This document shows positions 12,836-21,983 of a DNA stretch of 64,000 nucleotides, piece by piece. Both the position numbers and the translations under genes were made by a program. Source of the DNA: CAVVGZ01 sp963747965 (GTDB lineage: Bacteria > Chloroflexota > Anaerolineae > Anaerolineales > Anaerolineaceae); assembly GCA_963747965.1 (NCBI GenBank), contig CAVVGZ010000008.1, forward strand, positions 1-64,000, read 5' to 3'. The stretch's first letter is position 1; each line of letters starts with the position of its first letter. The notes under the pieces were generated by a model, which saw only the letters and a list, made by a program, of their open reading frames with translations, made no database searches and had not been told where the DNA came from.

Positions 12836-13330
12836 TCAGGAATTTTCAAAAGTAAAGCGGGTGGGATCAACAGCAAAGTCCGTCCATGCCAGCACCTTTT
12901 GAGGAGTCACCTCAAATAGTCCGCCCCCGTCCCATTGATCCGGCTGCGGGGAATACCCATAGCGGGAATATTTTTCCCGGTAGGCCTGCGCCACAGGTTC
13001 TGTCAGCCCGGGAGCCGGTTGCAGGAGCATCCGGCACACGCCTTCAAGGATGACTGCCTCATCCCCGCTTTCCAGGTGGATAACTACGGCCGGGTTACTA
13101 TAGATATTCTTGGCGTGGCGGGTCTGAGGGCTGCCGTCAAAATAAAACCTGCCCTGCAGCCACACCCCCCATACCGGGACAGCATGCGGTCTGTGGTCAG
13201 GGTGAAGGCTGCTCAGCCAGTAGTTCTTCGCCGTAATCAGCTGCTGCTCCACCTGCTGCCAGGACAGCAGGGATTTTGGATTATCAATATAGCCATCGGG
13301 AAAGTGCGGGAGTGAAATTCTCGGTTCCAA
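12836..13330 (-). CDS. Pyridoxamine 5'-phosphate oxidase-family (FMN/F420 split-barrel) protein
   Basis: A 164-residue protein with the split-barrel pattern: YWLSSLHPDHRPHAVPVWGVW, then GRFYFDGSPQTRHAKNI, then VVIHLESGDEAVILEG, and a C-terminal W-rich tail (KVLAWTDF). This pattern is typical of PPOX-class proteins that bind FMN or F420. The substrate cannot be deduced. Start TTG at 13330 is supported by GGGAGA about 8 bp upstream. It is monocistronic here, with about 200 bp to the gene upstream and a hairpin region to the left. Confidence 0.8.
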   Translation of the reverse strand: MEPRISLPHFPDGYIDNPKSLLSWQQVEQQLITAKNYWLSSLHPDHRPHAVPVWGVWLQGRFYFDGSPQTRHAKNIYSNPAVVIHLESGDEAVILEGVCRMLLQPAPGLTEPVAQAYREKYSRYGYSPQPDQWDGGGLFEVTPQKVLAWTDFAVDPTRFTFENS

Positions 13331-13381
13331 CTATCAAATCTCCCAGTACAGGGGATATATATTGGTGTTGTTCAATAAGAA

Positions 13382-13411
13382 AAGGACTTCCTGTTAAACA
13401 CAGGATGTCCT
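13382..13411 (-). terminator. Hairpin downstream of DUF2892 copy 1
   Basis: Inverted repeat AGGAC(T)TCCTG / CAGGATGTCCT with a 7-base loop, 18 bp past the stop of the broken DUF2892 gene. It corresponds to the better terminator at 19551-19589 after copy 2, but lacks a clear T-run. Confidence 0.5.
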
Positions 13412-13428
13412 AATCCATGGTTCAAATA

Positions 13429-13660
13429 CTATTTTGCAGCGCGGATCTTTTTTCCGCTGAACGGAGCGCCAAACAGCGGCGCAAAAACGCAGTAATCAAA
13501 AATACCTGCCAGGAAAGGTACCAAACCAACTAAGACCAATAAAATTTGTGGGGTAGTATCCATTGGAACAAAAATCCCCAACAGTATGAGTACTGCGCCA
13601 AGTACAACTCTTTAATATACGTCCATTTTTTGTGGCTAGAAAAGCAATTAAAGGGTTCAT
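13429..13660 (-). pseudogene. DUF2892/YgaP-like small membrane protein, copy 1 (1-bp frameshift)
   Basis: Near-identical to the intact 76-residue gene at 19604-19834: it starts MNPLIAFLATKNGRIL and ends KKIRAAK. An extra T (CTTTAAT against CTTAAT in copy 2, near 13613) shifts the frame after about 17 codons. After correction it encodes the same two-helix DUF2892 inner-membrane protein. Whether the indel is real or a sequencing error cannot be told from the sequence, but every other residue is conserved, which favours an error. Function of the family is unknown. Confidence 0.75.
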
Positions 13661-13708
13661 ATCAGTTCCTCCATAATTTGATTGATTGTCATGATAAAGT
13701 ATAAATTC

Positions 13709-13737
13709 ATTATAGTATGATATGACGCCAATAACAA
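13709..13737 (-). promoter_or_regulatory. Sigma70-like promoter of DUF2892 copy 1
   Basis: On the minus strand TTGTTA (13737-13732) is followed after 17 bp by TATAAT (13714-13709), about 50 bp upstream of the ATG. The -10 is conserved in copy 2; the -35 is not. The rest of 13661-13983 shows no gene. Confidence 0.45.
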
Positions 13738-13983
13738 CCACCTTTTTCCAAATAAAATCTAATTTACTAGGAATCATTATAAGGAAGACATCCTGTTTCA
13801 AGTGAATACATCTAATTTCCATACGGAATTTTTTGTAAAATCTCTCCATAACATATTTAAAAAGGTCTTTTATAGATGGATAACGAATTTTTATAGCAGC
13901 CTTATTTTCCGTGAATATCCTTCTCAGCTGGGTAGCATATCAGGTTAGAAAATAAATGCCGGTATCCATCAAATTGACGAAGA

Positions 13984-16588
13984 TCATAAAAAGGTACTGA
14001 TTTCTTTAGCCAACCCGGCTGCATCGGGAAGGCTATAGACCGAAGCATGGTCCCCATCTACTTCTACAACCGTAATCTTCCCCTTGATAAATTTTCTCCA
14101 TCGAAAGACGGGATCCCGATAAGCCTCTTGTGGTCGGTTCTTTACCTTAAAGAAGACGACATCCCCGGGATAGGGGCGCGGGTAATATAGAATATGAGCC
14201 GCTCTTCCCGGTTTCTTGACGTTGGGTTTTCCCAGGATTACATTGAGGGTTTTCATCGTAAACAGATTCCGGAAGATTCTCGAACGGGCCAGCTCAATCA
14301 TATGGCCTTTTGACCGTTTCAGGACATATTCCGGATATTCCTTCAATGGCAGGGAACGCAGGTTTTGCCATTGAATACCAAGGCGGATATTCAGTGGGGC
14401 TTTTCCGTGTGGTCCCGGTGGAGAAGTATCAATAAGTCCCAGCATGTCAACAGCCTCGCCCGCCGCCCGTAAGCGGCATGCCATTTCATAAGCAACCCAT
14501 CCGCCGGCCGACCCGCCGACCAATCGATAAGGACCAGAGGGCTGAGCCTTACGGATAGCCTCAATAAATATTGCCGAAACCTCCTCCATTGGTTGTTTAT
14601 ACAGGTTTTCCCCATCCATACCGGCAGCCTGCAGGCCGTACACAGGCTGCTTCCCTTCCAACAGCATCGCCAGGGTACGCATCCCCATCGCATCCCCTTT
14701 GCCGTGAGGAATGAGAAAGACCGGCAGCCCATTTCCACTGGAGCTGTATGTCACCAGCCGGTGCAAACTTGTATTATTTGGATCCCGGATCAGGGAGGCA
14801 ATCTGCCGTATGGTTTCATGATCGATCAGCGTTCGTAATGGCAGCTCCACACCCAGGGCTTTTTCGACCTCAAGGAAAAGTACCATGGCTGATAAGGAAT
14901 CACCGCCAATGTCAAACCAGGAATCATCAACGCCAACTCTCTCTAAACTGAGCACACGCTGCCAGATCAATGCTAGCTTTTGCTCTACCTCATCCTCGGG
15001 AGCAGCATACAAGACAGAGGTTGTTACCTGCGACCAATCCGGGGGTGGTAAAGCTTTGCGGTCAACTTTCATCGTAGTCGTTAGGGGTAATTCGGGCAGG
15101 AACACGAAGACGGATGGAATCATGTAAGCCGGAATGCTCTCCAGGAGGAAAGACCGCAAGTCAGATGCATTGGTGGGAGATTCCGGCGGGCTTAACACAT
15201 AAGCCACCAGGCGCTTCTGCCCGGCAGGATCCACCTGTGCAAGGACCACTGCCCGTTTTACCTGTGGATTGGCCATCAGAGCGCTCTCAACGCTGGCGCA
15301 GTCAACACTGAAACCGCGAATCTTCACCCGAAAATCCTTCCGGCCTAGATAAAGACGAGCTGCCCATCCGGGAGGAAATATCCCAGGTCACCAGTGCAAA
15401 AAATCTTCCTGGTTGGATCGTCCGGGTCAGGGCGGAATTTGGCGGCACTTTGCTCAGGCTGGCGCCAATAACCGGGGAAAATGACCTCGGACCGGACTGC
15501 AATTTCTCCCGAGTTCCCCGCCGGAGCGGTATATTCATCTGGATCAAGGATGAGAATTTCCTTCCCGGTAATAGGAAATCCCACCGGTACAATTTCTGTC
15601 TGAAGGAGCGTGTTGTGATGCAGGATGGTACGGGCTAGTAAGTTTGATTCGCTTGAACTGAGGTGGTGCACTATAACGGCTTGTTCCGAAAGATGGGAAC
15701 GAAGTTGTTCAACATCACGACGGAAGAGGACATCCCCACCAAGCGTTACAAGGCGGATGGATGGAAAGTGTGTGTCTGCATCCAGCAAGTCTAGGAATCT
15801 TCTAAGAAGCTCTACCGGTGGAGAAATTATAGTAATGTTTTCAGTTACGATTAAAATTCTCAAGGGGACCAATCCCGTGAACATTTGTGTCATATAGTAT
15901 CAAAGAAGCCCCGGTTAACAAGTGCATTAAAGATATAACCAAGCGAAGCACAAACATTGAACTGCCGCATATATAACAACCGGTCGCCGGTACCAATTTC
16001 TTGATCATGAAGATCTACCGCCAACCGGTTGAGTACACTACCATGTGTACGCAGTACACCTTTAGGTTCACCGGTCGAACCGGATGTGTAAAAAATCCCG
16101 AGCAATGTCATTTGGATTGAATACTGAAGGTAATGGCGATTCGGAAACATCGGGCAGTTCTGAATAGCAACAGTAGCTCACAATCTAGTGGAGCAACCTG
16201 CTTTGCCAGGGTTAAGAGATGTAAATCCGTTACCAAAACTCGCGATCCAAGATCTTGTAAAATCTCTTTCAAACGGGAGGCAGGATCCAGATGGGATAGG
16301 GCGCTGTAAAAATGGCCTGACCTTTATCACCCCCAAAATGCTGGCGATCACTTGCGATCCATCTTCAAGCAGCAAAGCGACAGGTGACGGATTTGAGCCC
16401 AGCTTCTGACTGAGAATGTTCGCTACATTTATGCTGGATTTTTTCAGATCCAGGTAAGTAAGCATACTCTGAGAAGATTTAACTGCCACTGAACTGGCAT
16501 TACGCTTAGCGATATCCTCAAAACGGGCAGAGATACTTATCCCGGAATCCCAATCCAGAGTTGGGATTGACCTGTCATGGATTGTCAT
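13984..16588 (-). CDS. Free-standing NRPS-like adenylation-carrier-thioesterase (A-T-TE) enzyme, frameshifted
   Basis: One gene of about 865 codons split over four minus-strand frames. N-terminal AMP-binding part: ATG 16588, then GSNPSPVALLLEDGSQVI. A3 motif FYTSGSTGEPKGV near 16085. Mid A-domain: GEIAVRSEVIFPGYW and FCTGDLGYFLPDGQLV. AMP-binding C-terminal domain: KIRGFSVD, then MKVDRKALP. Carrier domain: DSWFDIGGDSLSA, with the phosphopantetheine serine. Thioesterase: VGGSAGG nucleophile, with a late GDHAS histidine. No condensation domain is present, so it resembles minimal A-T-TE synthetases that activate one acid and release or self-condense it. Indels lie near 16310, 16125, 15895 and 15335. 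The start overlaps the stop of the binding-protein gene (4 bp), placing it last in the ABC operon. The substrate is unknown. Confidence 0.75.
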
Positions 16589-17645
16589 GGCTGATTTATT
16601 TTAAGCCGGATATGAAACCCGACTTCTCCAACTCTTTCAGTATGCTGGGTATCTACTATCTCTTCGATTTTGACCAGGGCTGCATCCGGATTTTCCTTGG
16701 GCAGTAATGTCAATAACAACCTGCAGAGCTTCAGAGGATCGGATAGGGAATATCTTCTAGCGTATCCAGTAAGATGGATGTTCATAAGTCTCCTGCAGTG
16801 CATCGGCATCAGCGACAGGATCAAGGGATAAGATATTTTGCCATTACCGCCTTGCTACCCTCCGGATCGTTTTTTATGAGTACAATTGCTTCCAGTATGG
16901 CTTTCATGAAATTCTCCACTATAGGAGGGTTATCTGCAATGAATTTGCGTGTATGTCGCGATACTGGTTCCCTGATAGGGTAGTCTTGGCTAGCGCTGAC
17001 ATTATATAATTCCACGTAACCTTTATTCCGCAGGACAGCTGATGAGAGGTGGATTGATAAATAATGCAGCATCGATCTGCCGTGCCTCTATAGGCGGCAA
17101 CTCCGTTCTGGTTCGCTGCCAATGTTGAGCAGGACAACATCCCGGTCGGGATCAGTACTCATATTTTGCAACGCCAGGCGGGTTAATCGCCTCGGGGCTG
17201 CCGCCAAGATCAATCGCTATAATTTTCCCTTGCAGCATATCCGGGCTGGTGATCTCCGGCTGTGTCATTAAGGATCCGGAGAGCGGTATTGATCAACCCG
17301 GCATATGATCACGACATCCTGTTGGGCAGCCACGGCATTAACCACCGAAGGGGCGGCTACCTGGCAGATATCCATATCACCGCTGACCAACGAGGTGACA
17401 GCCTCCGATCCCCCGGACATACTGACCAGGTTGACCTGTAGACCGTATTTCTCGAACAAGCCTTTTTCATAGGCATACCAGGTAACTGCCTGGGTTCCCG
17501 ACAAGGCACTGTAGCACACATTGACCGGAGCCAGCGTGACCGGCAGTCTCGGTTGGCTTGGAGCCAGCATGAAACCAATGAAAAAGATCGTCAATAATAG
17601 AGAAGTATGTATTTTTTCATTTGTCTGCAGTCCTCCACGGTTCAA
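16585..17645 (-). CDS. NMT1/TauA-type ABC transporter substrate-binding protein, heavily frameshifted
   Basis: Begins with a signal-like segment (SLLLTIFFIGFMLAP), then the family pattern VNVCYSALSGTQAVTWYAYEKG and LFEKYGLQVNLVSMSGGSEAV, with QVAAPSVVNAV in the first lobe. Later pieces in other frames are LQGKIIAIDLGG, FIADNPPIVENFMKAILEAI, DPEGSKAVMAKYL and DAALVKIEEIVD. Together they give a full-length periplasmic binding protein of the sulfonate/nitrate/pyrimidine-precursor class. About six to eight indels occur within 1 kb, the worst stretch in the window, so true gene decay cannot be excluded. It overlaps the permease gene upstream and the A-T-TE gene downstream. The ligand is unknown. 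Confidence 0.65.
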
Positions 17646-18420
17646 AGTATTTTTCCAATTGTTTCAGGATCTCTGTCAGGAAATATCCAAAACCGGCCAG
17701 CAGGAAAATCCCCACAAACACCTTATCCGTCTGGAAGGTGGTGCTTGCCATATTAATCATATGCCCCACACCAGCCTGGGAAGCCAGCATTTCACCAATC
17801 ACCACTGCTACCAGTCCGCGGCCAACCCCAATGTGCAGCCCGGCAACAATGAAAGGAACACTGCTGGGTAGAACCAGCGTGGTCAGTACCTGCCGGTCAT
17901 TGGCATTGAAAGAACGGGCGCACTTCAACAGGTTTTCATCCACCGTCCTTACGCCCTTCATCACATTAATAACAATCGGGAAAAAGGCTCCCAGGAAAAC
18001 AGCTGCAACTTTGGATTCCATACCAATTCCCAGCCAGAGAATGATTAAAGGCAGCAAGGCTACCCGCGGCATGGCATTGAGCATGGTCACGAACGGCTCA
18101 AACATGGCGTCCAGGGTACGGTACCAACCCAACAGGATGCCAACCAGGATTCCCAGGGTGGTCCCTAACAGCATCCCCAGGGCAAATTCGCTCAGGCTGA
18201 CCCAAATATCATTCCACAATCCATGGGCAAATAACCAGTCTGCAGCTTGCAGTATTCGAGAAGGGGAACTGGTAAAGAAAGGATCAAGCCATCCGGCTGC
18301 CGGCAGGATTTCCCACAGTACAAGAAAGATGGCCAGTGTCATGGATGATAGCAGGAGTTTTTTACCATATTGATTATCATTCCAAAGTCGCTTCAAGTAC
18401 TGCCGGGAATCTTTGGTCAT
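17617..18420 (-). CDS. ABC transporter permease (SsuC/TauC type)
   Basis: A 267-residue intact membrane protein with about six helices, starting MTKDSRQYLKRLW. It carries the EAA-like cytoplasmic loop (GAFFPIVINVMKGVRTVDEN) and the conserved tail ASTTFQTDKVFVGIFLLAGFG seen in nitrate/sulfonate/taurine-type permeases. The start overlaps the ATPase stop in an ATGA arrangement, so the two are translationally coupled. It forms the membrane channel of the importer with the neighbouring ATPase and binding protein. Confidence 0.9.
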   Translation of the reverse strand: MTKDSRQYLKRLWNDNQYGKKLLLSSMTLAIFLVLWEILPAAGWLDPFFTSSPSRILQAADWLFAHGLWNDIWVSLSEFALGMLLGTTLGILVGILLGWYRTLDAMFEPFVTMLNAMPRVALLPLIILWLGIGMESKVAAVFLGAFFPIVINVMKGVRTVDENLLKCARSFNANDRQVLTTLVLPSSVPFIVAGLHIGVGRGLVAVVIGEMLASQAGVGHMINMASTTFQTDKVFVGIFLLAGFGYFLTEILKQLEKYFEPWRTADK

Positions 18421-19221
18421 AATATTTCCGGGGGTGAACTTTGATGAATGATTTGAGCAAATTCCTCCTGGATCAGGTCTCTCAATTTCTCCTCAATGGC
18501 AAAAAATTCAGCGCTCTTCTTAAAGCTGTGCAGGCGGGGACGGGGCAGATGTACGGCAATGTCAGCTTTTACCTTTCCCGGCCGGTTGGTCATGACGATG
18601 ATCTCATCCGCAAGGAAAATTGCCTCGTCGATCAGGTGGGTTACAAAAAGGGTTGTCTGGCCAGTTTGAAGCCAGATGCGCTCGATCTCTGTTTGCATCA
18701 ATTCCCGCATTTGCCCGTCAAGGTTGGCAAATGGCTCATCCATTAACAATAAATCGGGTTTTGTCACCAGCGCCCTGGCTAAATTGACGCGCTGCTGCAT
18801 GCCGCCGGAAAGTTCACGCGGAAAGCTCTCTTCAAAACCGGTTAATCCCACCAGCTCTGATCATGTCGCGGGCTGCAATCCTGGCTACCTTCAGGGAGTA
18901 CCCTTGCATCTCAAGCCCATAAGTTATATTGCGAATTACCGTCCGCCAGGGAAATAACGCTGCAGATTGGAACACCATGGCACGGTCTCTCCCCGGACCT
19001 TTTACTGGAATTCCGCCTAAAAGGATCTCTCCCGAGCTGGGCTTCTGTAAGCCGGCAACCACATTCAACAGGGTGGTTTTTCCGCAGCCGCTCGTTCCCA
19101 CAATACAAACAAATTTTCCGGGCTCTACAATAAAACTCATATCCTGGATGGCCATCAACCGGTCCCCGGTACGCCGCATCTGGAATTCGATTGAGATACG
19201 CCTTGCTTCGAGGTTTATCAA
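18417..19221 (-). CDS. ABC transporter ATP-binding protein (SsuB/TauB type), one frameshift
   Basis: The first frame carries Walker A (GTSGCGKTT) and the Q-loop (MVFQSAALFPWRTV). The second carries the signature LSGGMQQR, Walker B (LLLMDEPFANLD) and the switch histidine (FVTHLIDEA). Together they make a complete ATPase of about 268 residues, interrupted by one indel near 18845 (RAGGI / GLTGFEES). Start is TTG 19221 with GGGAGA upstream. It is first in the operon ATPase-permease-binding protein-A-T-TE enzyme. Confidence 0.85.
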
Positions 19222-19550
19222 ACGAATCTTCTCCCGAAGGGTTTCTATGCCTGGAAATTACATATTAGGGTAGTTGACGAATAATTAGAAACAAATGACT
19301 TTTTTTACTTTTAGTTACTTTTCTAATCTGTTGATGAAATTATACATAAAATCAGGTCATAAAATACTTGGGATGTCTTTGTAAAAGGGTCAAAAATCTT
19401 ATCTCCTTACCTTCATTCATACCCGCATTCTGCGGGGTATGACTCCTGGATTGAGGATTATCAGCATCCATACCAGGAAACTGTGGGGGAAAACGAAGGG
19501 ATCGGACATATTAACCTACCGTTTATCTCGTGGATTTCCCGCCTTACTTA
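19222..19550. other. Intergenic spacer upstream of the ABC operon
   Basis: About 330 bp, AT-rich close to the ATPase start. It should carry the operon promoter, but I see no clear hexamers. No gene is visible. Confidence 0.4.
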
Positions 19551-19589
19551 AAAAAAAGACATCCTGCATCTGAACAGGATGTCTTTTTT
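19551..19589 (-). terminator. Intrinsic terminator after DUF2892 copy 2
   Basis: A strong hairpin with arms AAAAAAGACATCCTG and CAGGATGTCTTTTTT around an 8-base loop. The A- and T-runs make it bidirectional. It lies 15 bp past the stop of the intact DUF2892 gene. Confidence 0.85.
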
Positions 19590-19603
19590 CCGTCCACTAA
19601 AAC

Positions 19604-19834
19604 CTATTTTACAGCGCGTATCTTTTTTCCGCTGAACGGAGCGCCAAAGAGCGGCGCAAAAACGCAGTAATCAAAAATACCTGCCAGGAAAGGTACCAAA
19701 CCAACTACGACCAATAAGATTTGTGGAGTAGTATCCATTGGAACAAAAATCCCCAATAGTATGAGTACTGCGCCAAGTACAACTCTTAATATACGTCCAT
19801 TTTTTGAAGCCAAAAATGCAATTAACGGGTTCAT
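19604..19834 (-). CDS. DUF2892 (YgaP-like) inner-membrane protein
   Basis: A 76-residue protein, MNPLIAFLASKNGRILR, followed by two hydrophobic helices (GAVLILLGIF; LLVVVGLVPFLAGIFDYCVF) and a basic tail GKKIRAVK. This is the DUF2892 layout, including the invariant FDYCVFAPLFG-like segment. Function is unknown; relatives fused to rhodanese (YgaP) hint at sulfur links, but none is shown here. A Shine-Dalgarno GGAGG sits upstream and a terminator follows. A near-identical second copy lies at 13429-13660. Confidence 0.85.
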   Translation of the reverse strand: MNPLIAFLASKNGRILRVVLGAVLILLGIFVPMDTTPQILLVVVGLVPFLAGIFDYCVFAPLFGAPFSGKKIRAVK

Positions 19835-19911
19835 AATCGTTCCTCCATAATTTGATTGACTGTCATGATATTGTATAAATACATTATAGTACGATTTTAC
19901 GCCTGCCTATC

Positions 19912-20208
19912 TTACCCCGCCAGCCGCCAGGCTTCATTCAGCCAGTTTTCCACCTCCTCATCCACATCCCCCATGGAAAACAGTTCCAGGTGGTGGGTAA
20001 ACCGTCCAGGATAGGCCTCTACAATTTGTTTCCAGCGCGGAGAGGGATCCTGGCGGTGCAGGGCCAGTGTCAGAACCAGCGGGGCGGTCTCCCCGTGCAG
20101 GTACTTCGCCGGTATCCATGCCCATGCAAAAGCCTTCCTCCTCCGGAAAGCGATCTGGCTTTTGGTGACGCGTATCTCAGTCTCCCCCAGGCGCTTTATG
20201 GATTCCAT
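19912..20208 (-). CDS. DUF5655 domain protein (N-terminus possibly incomplete)
   Basis: Ninety-eight residues starting MESIKRLGETEIRVTKSQIAF, followed by RRKAFAWAWIP, PRWKQIVEAYPGRFTHHLELF and EVENWLNEAWRLA, the DUF5655 signature. Clear family sequence continues upstream in the same frame (ITPLEEFFEGFEESRKLFDRL, to about 20275) without a good start codon. The true start may therefore lie further right behind an indel or use a rare codon. Function is unknown. A second DUF5655-containing protein is at 27023-27601. Confidence 0.7.
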   Translation of the reverse strand: MESIKRLGETEIRVTKSQIAFRRRKAFAWAWIPAKYLHGETAPLVLTLALHRQDPSPRWKQIVEAYPGRFTHHLELFSMGDVDEEVENWLNEAWRLAG

Positions 20209-20456
20209 CAGCCTGTCAAACAGCTTCCGGGATTCCTCAAAACCTTCAAAGAATTCTTCAAGAGGTGTGATTATACCTGCTCCTCTGAACCATTAATAAT
20301 GGGTATCCGTTCTGGAAATCTGAATGAAAACAATGATCCTGTTCTTCCATGCATGTTTATTTTTATCAGACAGAGCACCGTGCTTTTTCAAAATGCAACC
20401 ACCAACCCGATAACAAATAACTTTCTCCTGGCAGGATGCAGCCGTATAGGTTGACC

Positions 20457-20708
20457 TCATTTTGATGAGGGCTTATGTTCCATCCCCATATATATTCCCC
20501 CTGCCTCCAGCTCATCCAGCATCTGCTGTAGCCTTTTTTGCCTTGTCTCAGGGTGAACGGCTCGTTGAATCCAGCTCAGGTAGTCATTTCGTTGGTATGC
20601 GGGCCGCTCCAGGTACTCATCCATGAGGCGATGTTGTTCCAAAGCCTCTTCCACATCCTGCGGCATAATATTTCTTGGACGTTTAAGATTCGAATAACTT
20701 TCCATCAC
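20457..20708 (-). CDS. YdeI/OmpD-associated family small protein
   Basis: Eighty-three residues corresponding to the C-terminal helical module of the YdeI family. MPQDVEEALEQHRLMDEY is followed by YQRNDYLSWIQRAVHPETRQKR, QQMLDELEAGGIYMGM and a basic end. It starts inside the stop of the upstream toroid protein gene (4-bp overlap), so the two are co-translated. The family has been linked to antimicrobial-peptide resistance, but the mechanism is not established. Confidence 0.8.
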   Translation of the reverse strand: MMESYSNLKRPRNIMPQDVEEALEQHRLMDEYLERPAYQRNDYLSWIQRAVHPETRQKRLQQMLDELEAGGIYMGMEHKPSSK

Positions 20709-21700
20709 TTTCCTTCCACCTTTCTTACCATCACCCCTGCATGCGCTGGATAACCCGCTGCGCCAGGAAAGTCAGCCATCGGGACGGATACACGCTTTTG
20801 GCCAAAGTCCCATTCTTTCCAGGCCATCCAGATAGATTCCGGAACATAACGCCCCGTTTCATCCCCCTTTTCCTTCAGAATTTCAACCATATCTGCTAAA
20901 CAGGGATCACCCCTCAGCCACGGGAAGCGGGTTAGCACATCGCACACATGCAGCAGGTCGTACCATACCAGCGGTGCCTTCAATTTGCAGAAATCTGTCC
21001 CCATATAGAATAAATAGGGGTGCTGCTCTATGCGGTTTCGCCAGAGATCCAGCAGGGTTCGGGCACCAATCCGGGCAGCCTGGCTGTCCTGCCAGGCTGG
21101 CAGTTCAGCCATGACCTTAAGCATGGCCAGGTTCGCAAATGGGCAGGGGTCATTCTTGCGCCCCGGTCCGTGAAACCTGCCCATTTCAGGAGAAACGGCA
21201 CAAGGCCAGCCATTATCCCTCACCTGTCCTGCCAGAAAATCAACGGCCGTGAGAATGCGCCGGTCATCAGCCATCCCCATCTTTACCAGTGCATAGATCA
21301 CCAGCGGTGCATCACACAGTGCCCAGGCCCACTGGTCTACACCAGTGCCCCCAAAATGCGGGGAAATATTCATGAGAACCTGGAACGGTCCGGTAGGTGC
21401 CTGGTGTTGCATAATCCGGTCAATGATCTTACCCATCCCGGGATCATCCCGGGTGATTCCCAGGTCGGCAGAAAAGGTTAGAAGGTGGAGCGGGTGGCCG
21501 GCGCTTTTGTGACTGTTGAGGACGGCTCCCGGCCAATCTGCCAGGACCTGCACAATCTTTTGCACCTGACCATCTGCAACCATCCTCGCGTGGGCGTCGA
21601 TGACATCATCTTCCTCATATCCCTGTCCCAAAAGATCGAGCCGTGTCCGGTATTCCACCCATGGCGGACCGTCCAGCAGCCATTCAACCCATTCCTGCAT
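20705..21700 (-). CDS. Prenyltransferase/squalene-cyclase-like alpha-toroid protein
   Basis: A 331-residue soluble protein (MQEWVEWLLDGPPWVEYRTR) with repeated helix-loop units such as DRRILTAVDFLAGQVRDNGWPC, resembling the alpha-alpha barrel of prenyltransferase/squalene-oxidase repeats. Other features are GRKNDPCPFANLAMLKVMAEL and FYMGTDFCKLKAPLVWYDLLH. No DxDD or QW motif typical of active cyclases is visible, so enzymatic activity is doubtful. GAGGAG lies 8 bp before ATG 21700. It is followed by the overlapping YdeI-like gene. Confidence 0.6.
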   Translation of the reverse strand: MQEWVEWLLDGPPWVEYRTRLDLLGQGYEEDDVIDAHARMVADGQVQKIVQVLADWPGAVLNSHKSAGHPLHLLTFSADLGITRDDPGMGKIIDRIMQHQAPTGPFQVLMNISPHFGGTGVDQWAWALCDAPLVIYALVKMGMADDRRILTAVDFLAGQVRDNGWPCAVSPEMGRFHGPGRKNDPCPFANLAMLKVMAELPAWQDSQAARIGARTLLDLWRNRIEQHPYLFYMGTDFCKLKAPLVWYDLLHVCDVLTRFPWLRGDPCLADMVEILKEKGDETGRYVPESIWMAWKEWDFGQKRVSVPMADFPGAAGYPAHAGVMVRKVEGK

Positions 21701-21922
21701 GGAATTTTCTCCTCATTTAAGGAATCACATGCCGGCTGAAACTTTGAACATACTCCGGTATGAGTATTATAGTATTCAGGCAGTCATGGAGACAAACATT
21801 TACAGATTTCCGCCCACCTTAGCATTTATGGGAGTTTAATTAATGGTCATGCTGGCACCCCAGGTAAATCGCAGTTCACTGAACATATCAGGATAGGGCC
21901 AGGCTCATCCAAAAGGGGGGTT

Positions 21923-21937
21923 GTAGATTTAATCTAC
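21923..21937 (-). terminator. Small inverted repeat past the DUF1801 gene
   Basis: Perfect 7-bp arms GTAGATT/AATCTAC around one base, about 47 bp past the DUF1801 stop. No good T-run follows, so it is only a weak terminator candidate. Confidence 0.25.
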
Positions 21938-21983
21938 GCGCAGGATTTAGGTGGATAAATTTAGAGGGTATTCCGATTACTGA

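Larger units (their letters stand above)
13376..13729 (-). repeat. Duplicated segment, copy 1 (DUF2892 gene with promoter and terminator)
   Basis: This segment matches 19551-19903 in the same orientation. The match covers the hairpin, coding region, ribosome-binding site (CCTCC on the plus strand) and promoter-proximal DNA (shared TCATGATA and CATTATAGTA). Identity is high in the coding part and lower in the flanks. Confidence 0.85.
19551..19903 (-). repeat. Duplicated segment, copy 2 (DUF2892 gene)
   Basis: Same-orientation counterpart of 13376-13729, about 6.2 kb apart. The two copies bracket the ABC/A-T-TE operon exactly. Confidence 0.85.

Noticed and set aside
13376..19903. Insertion sequence or composite transposon made by the two DUF2892 copies
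   Set aside because: No transposase, terminal inverted repeats or target-site duplications are visible; the repeats are ordinary gene duplications.
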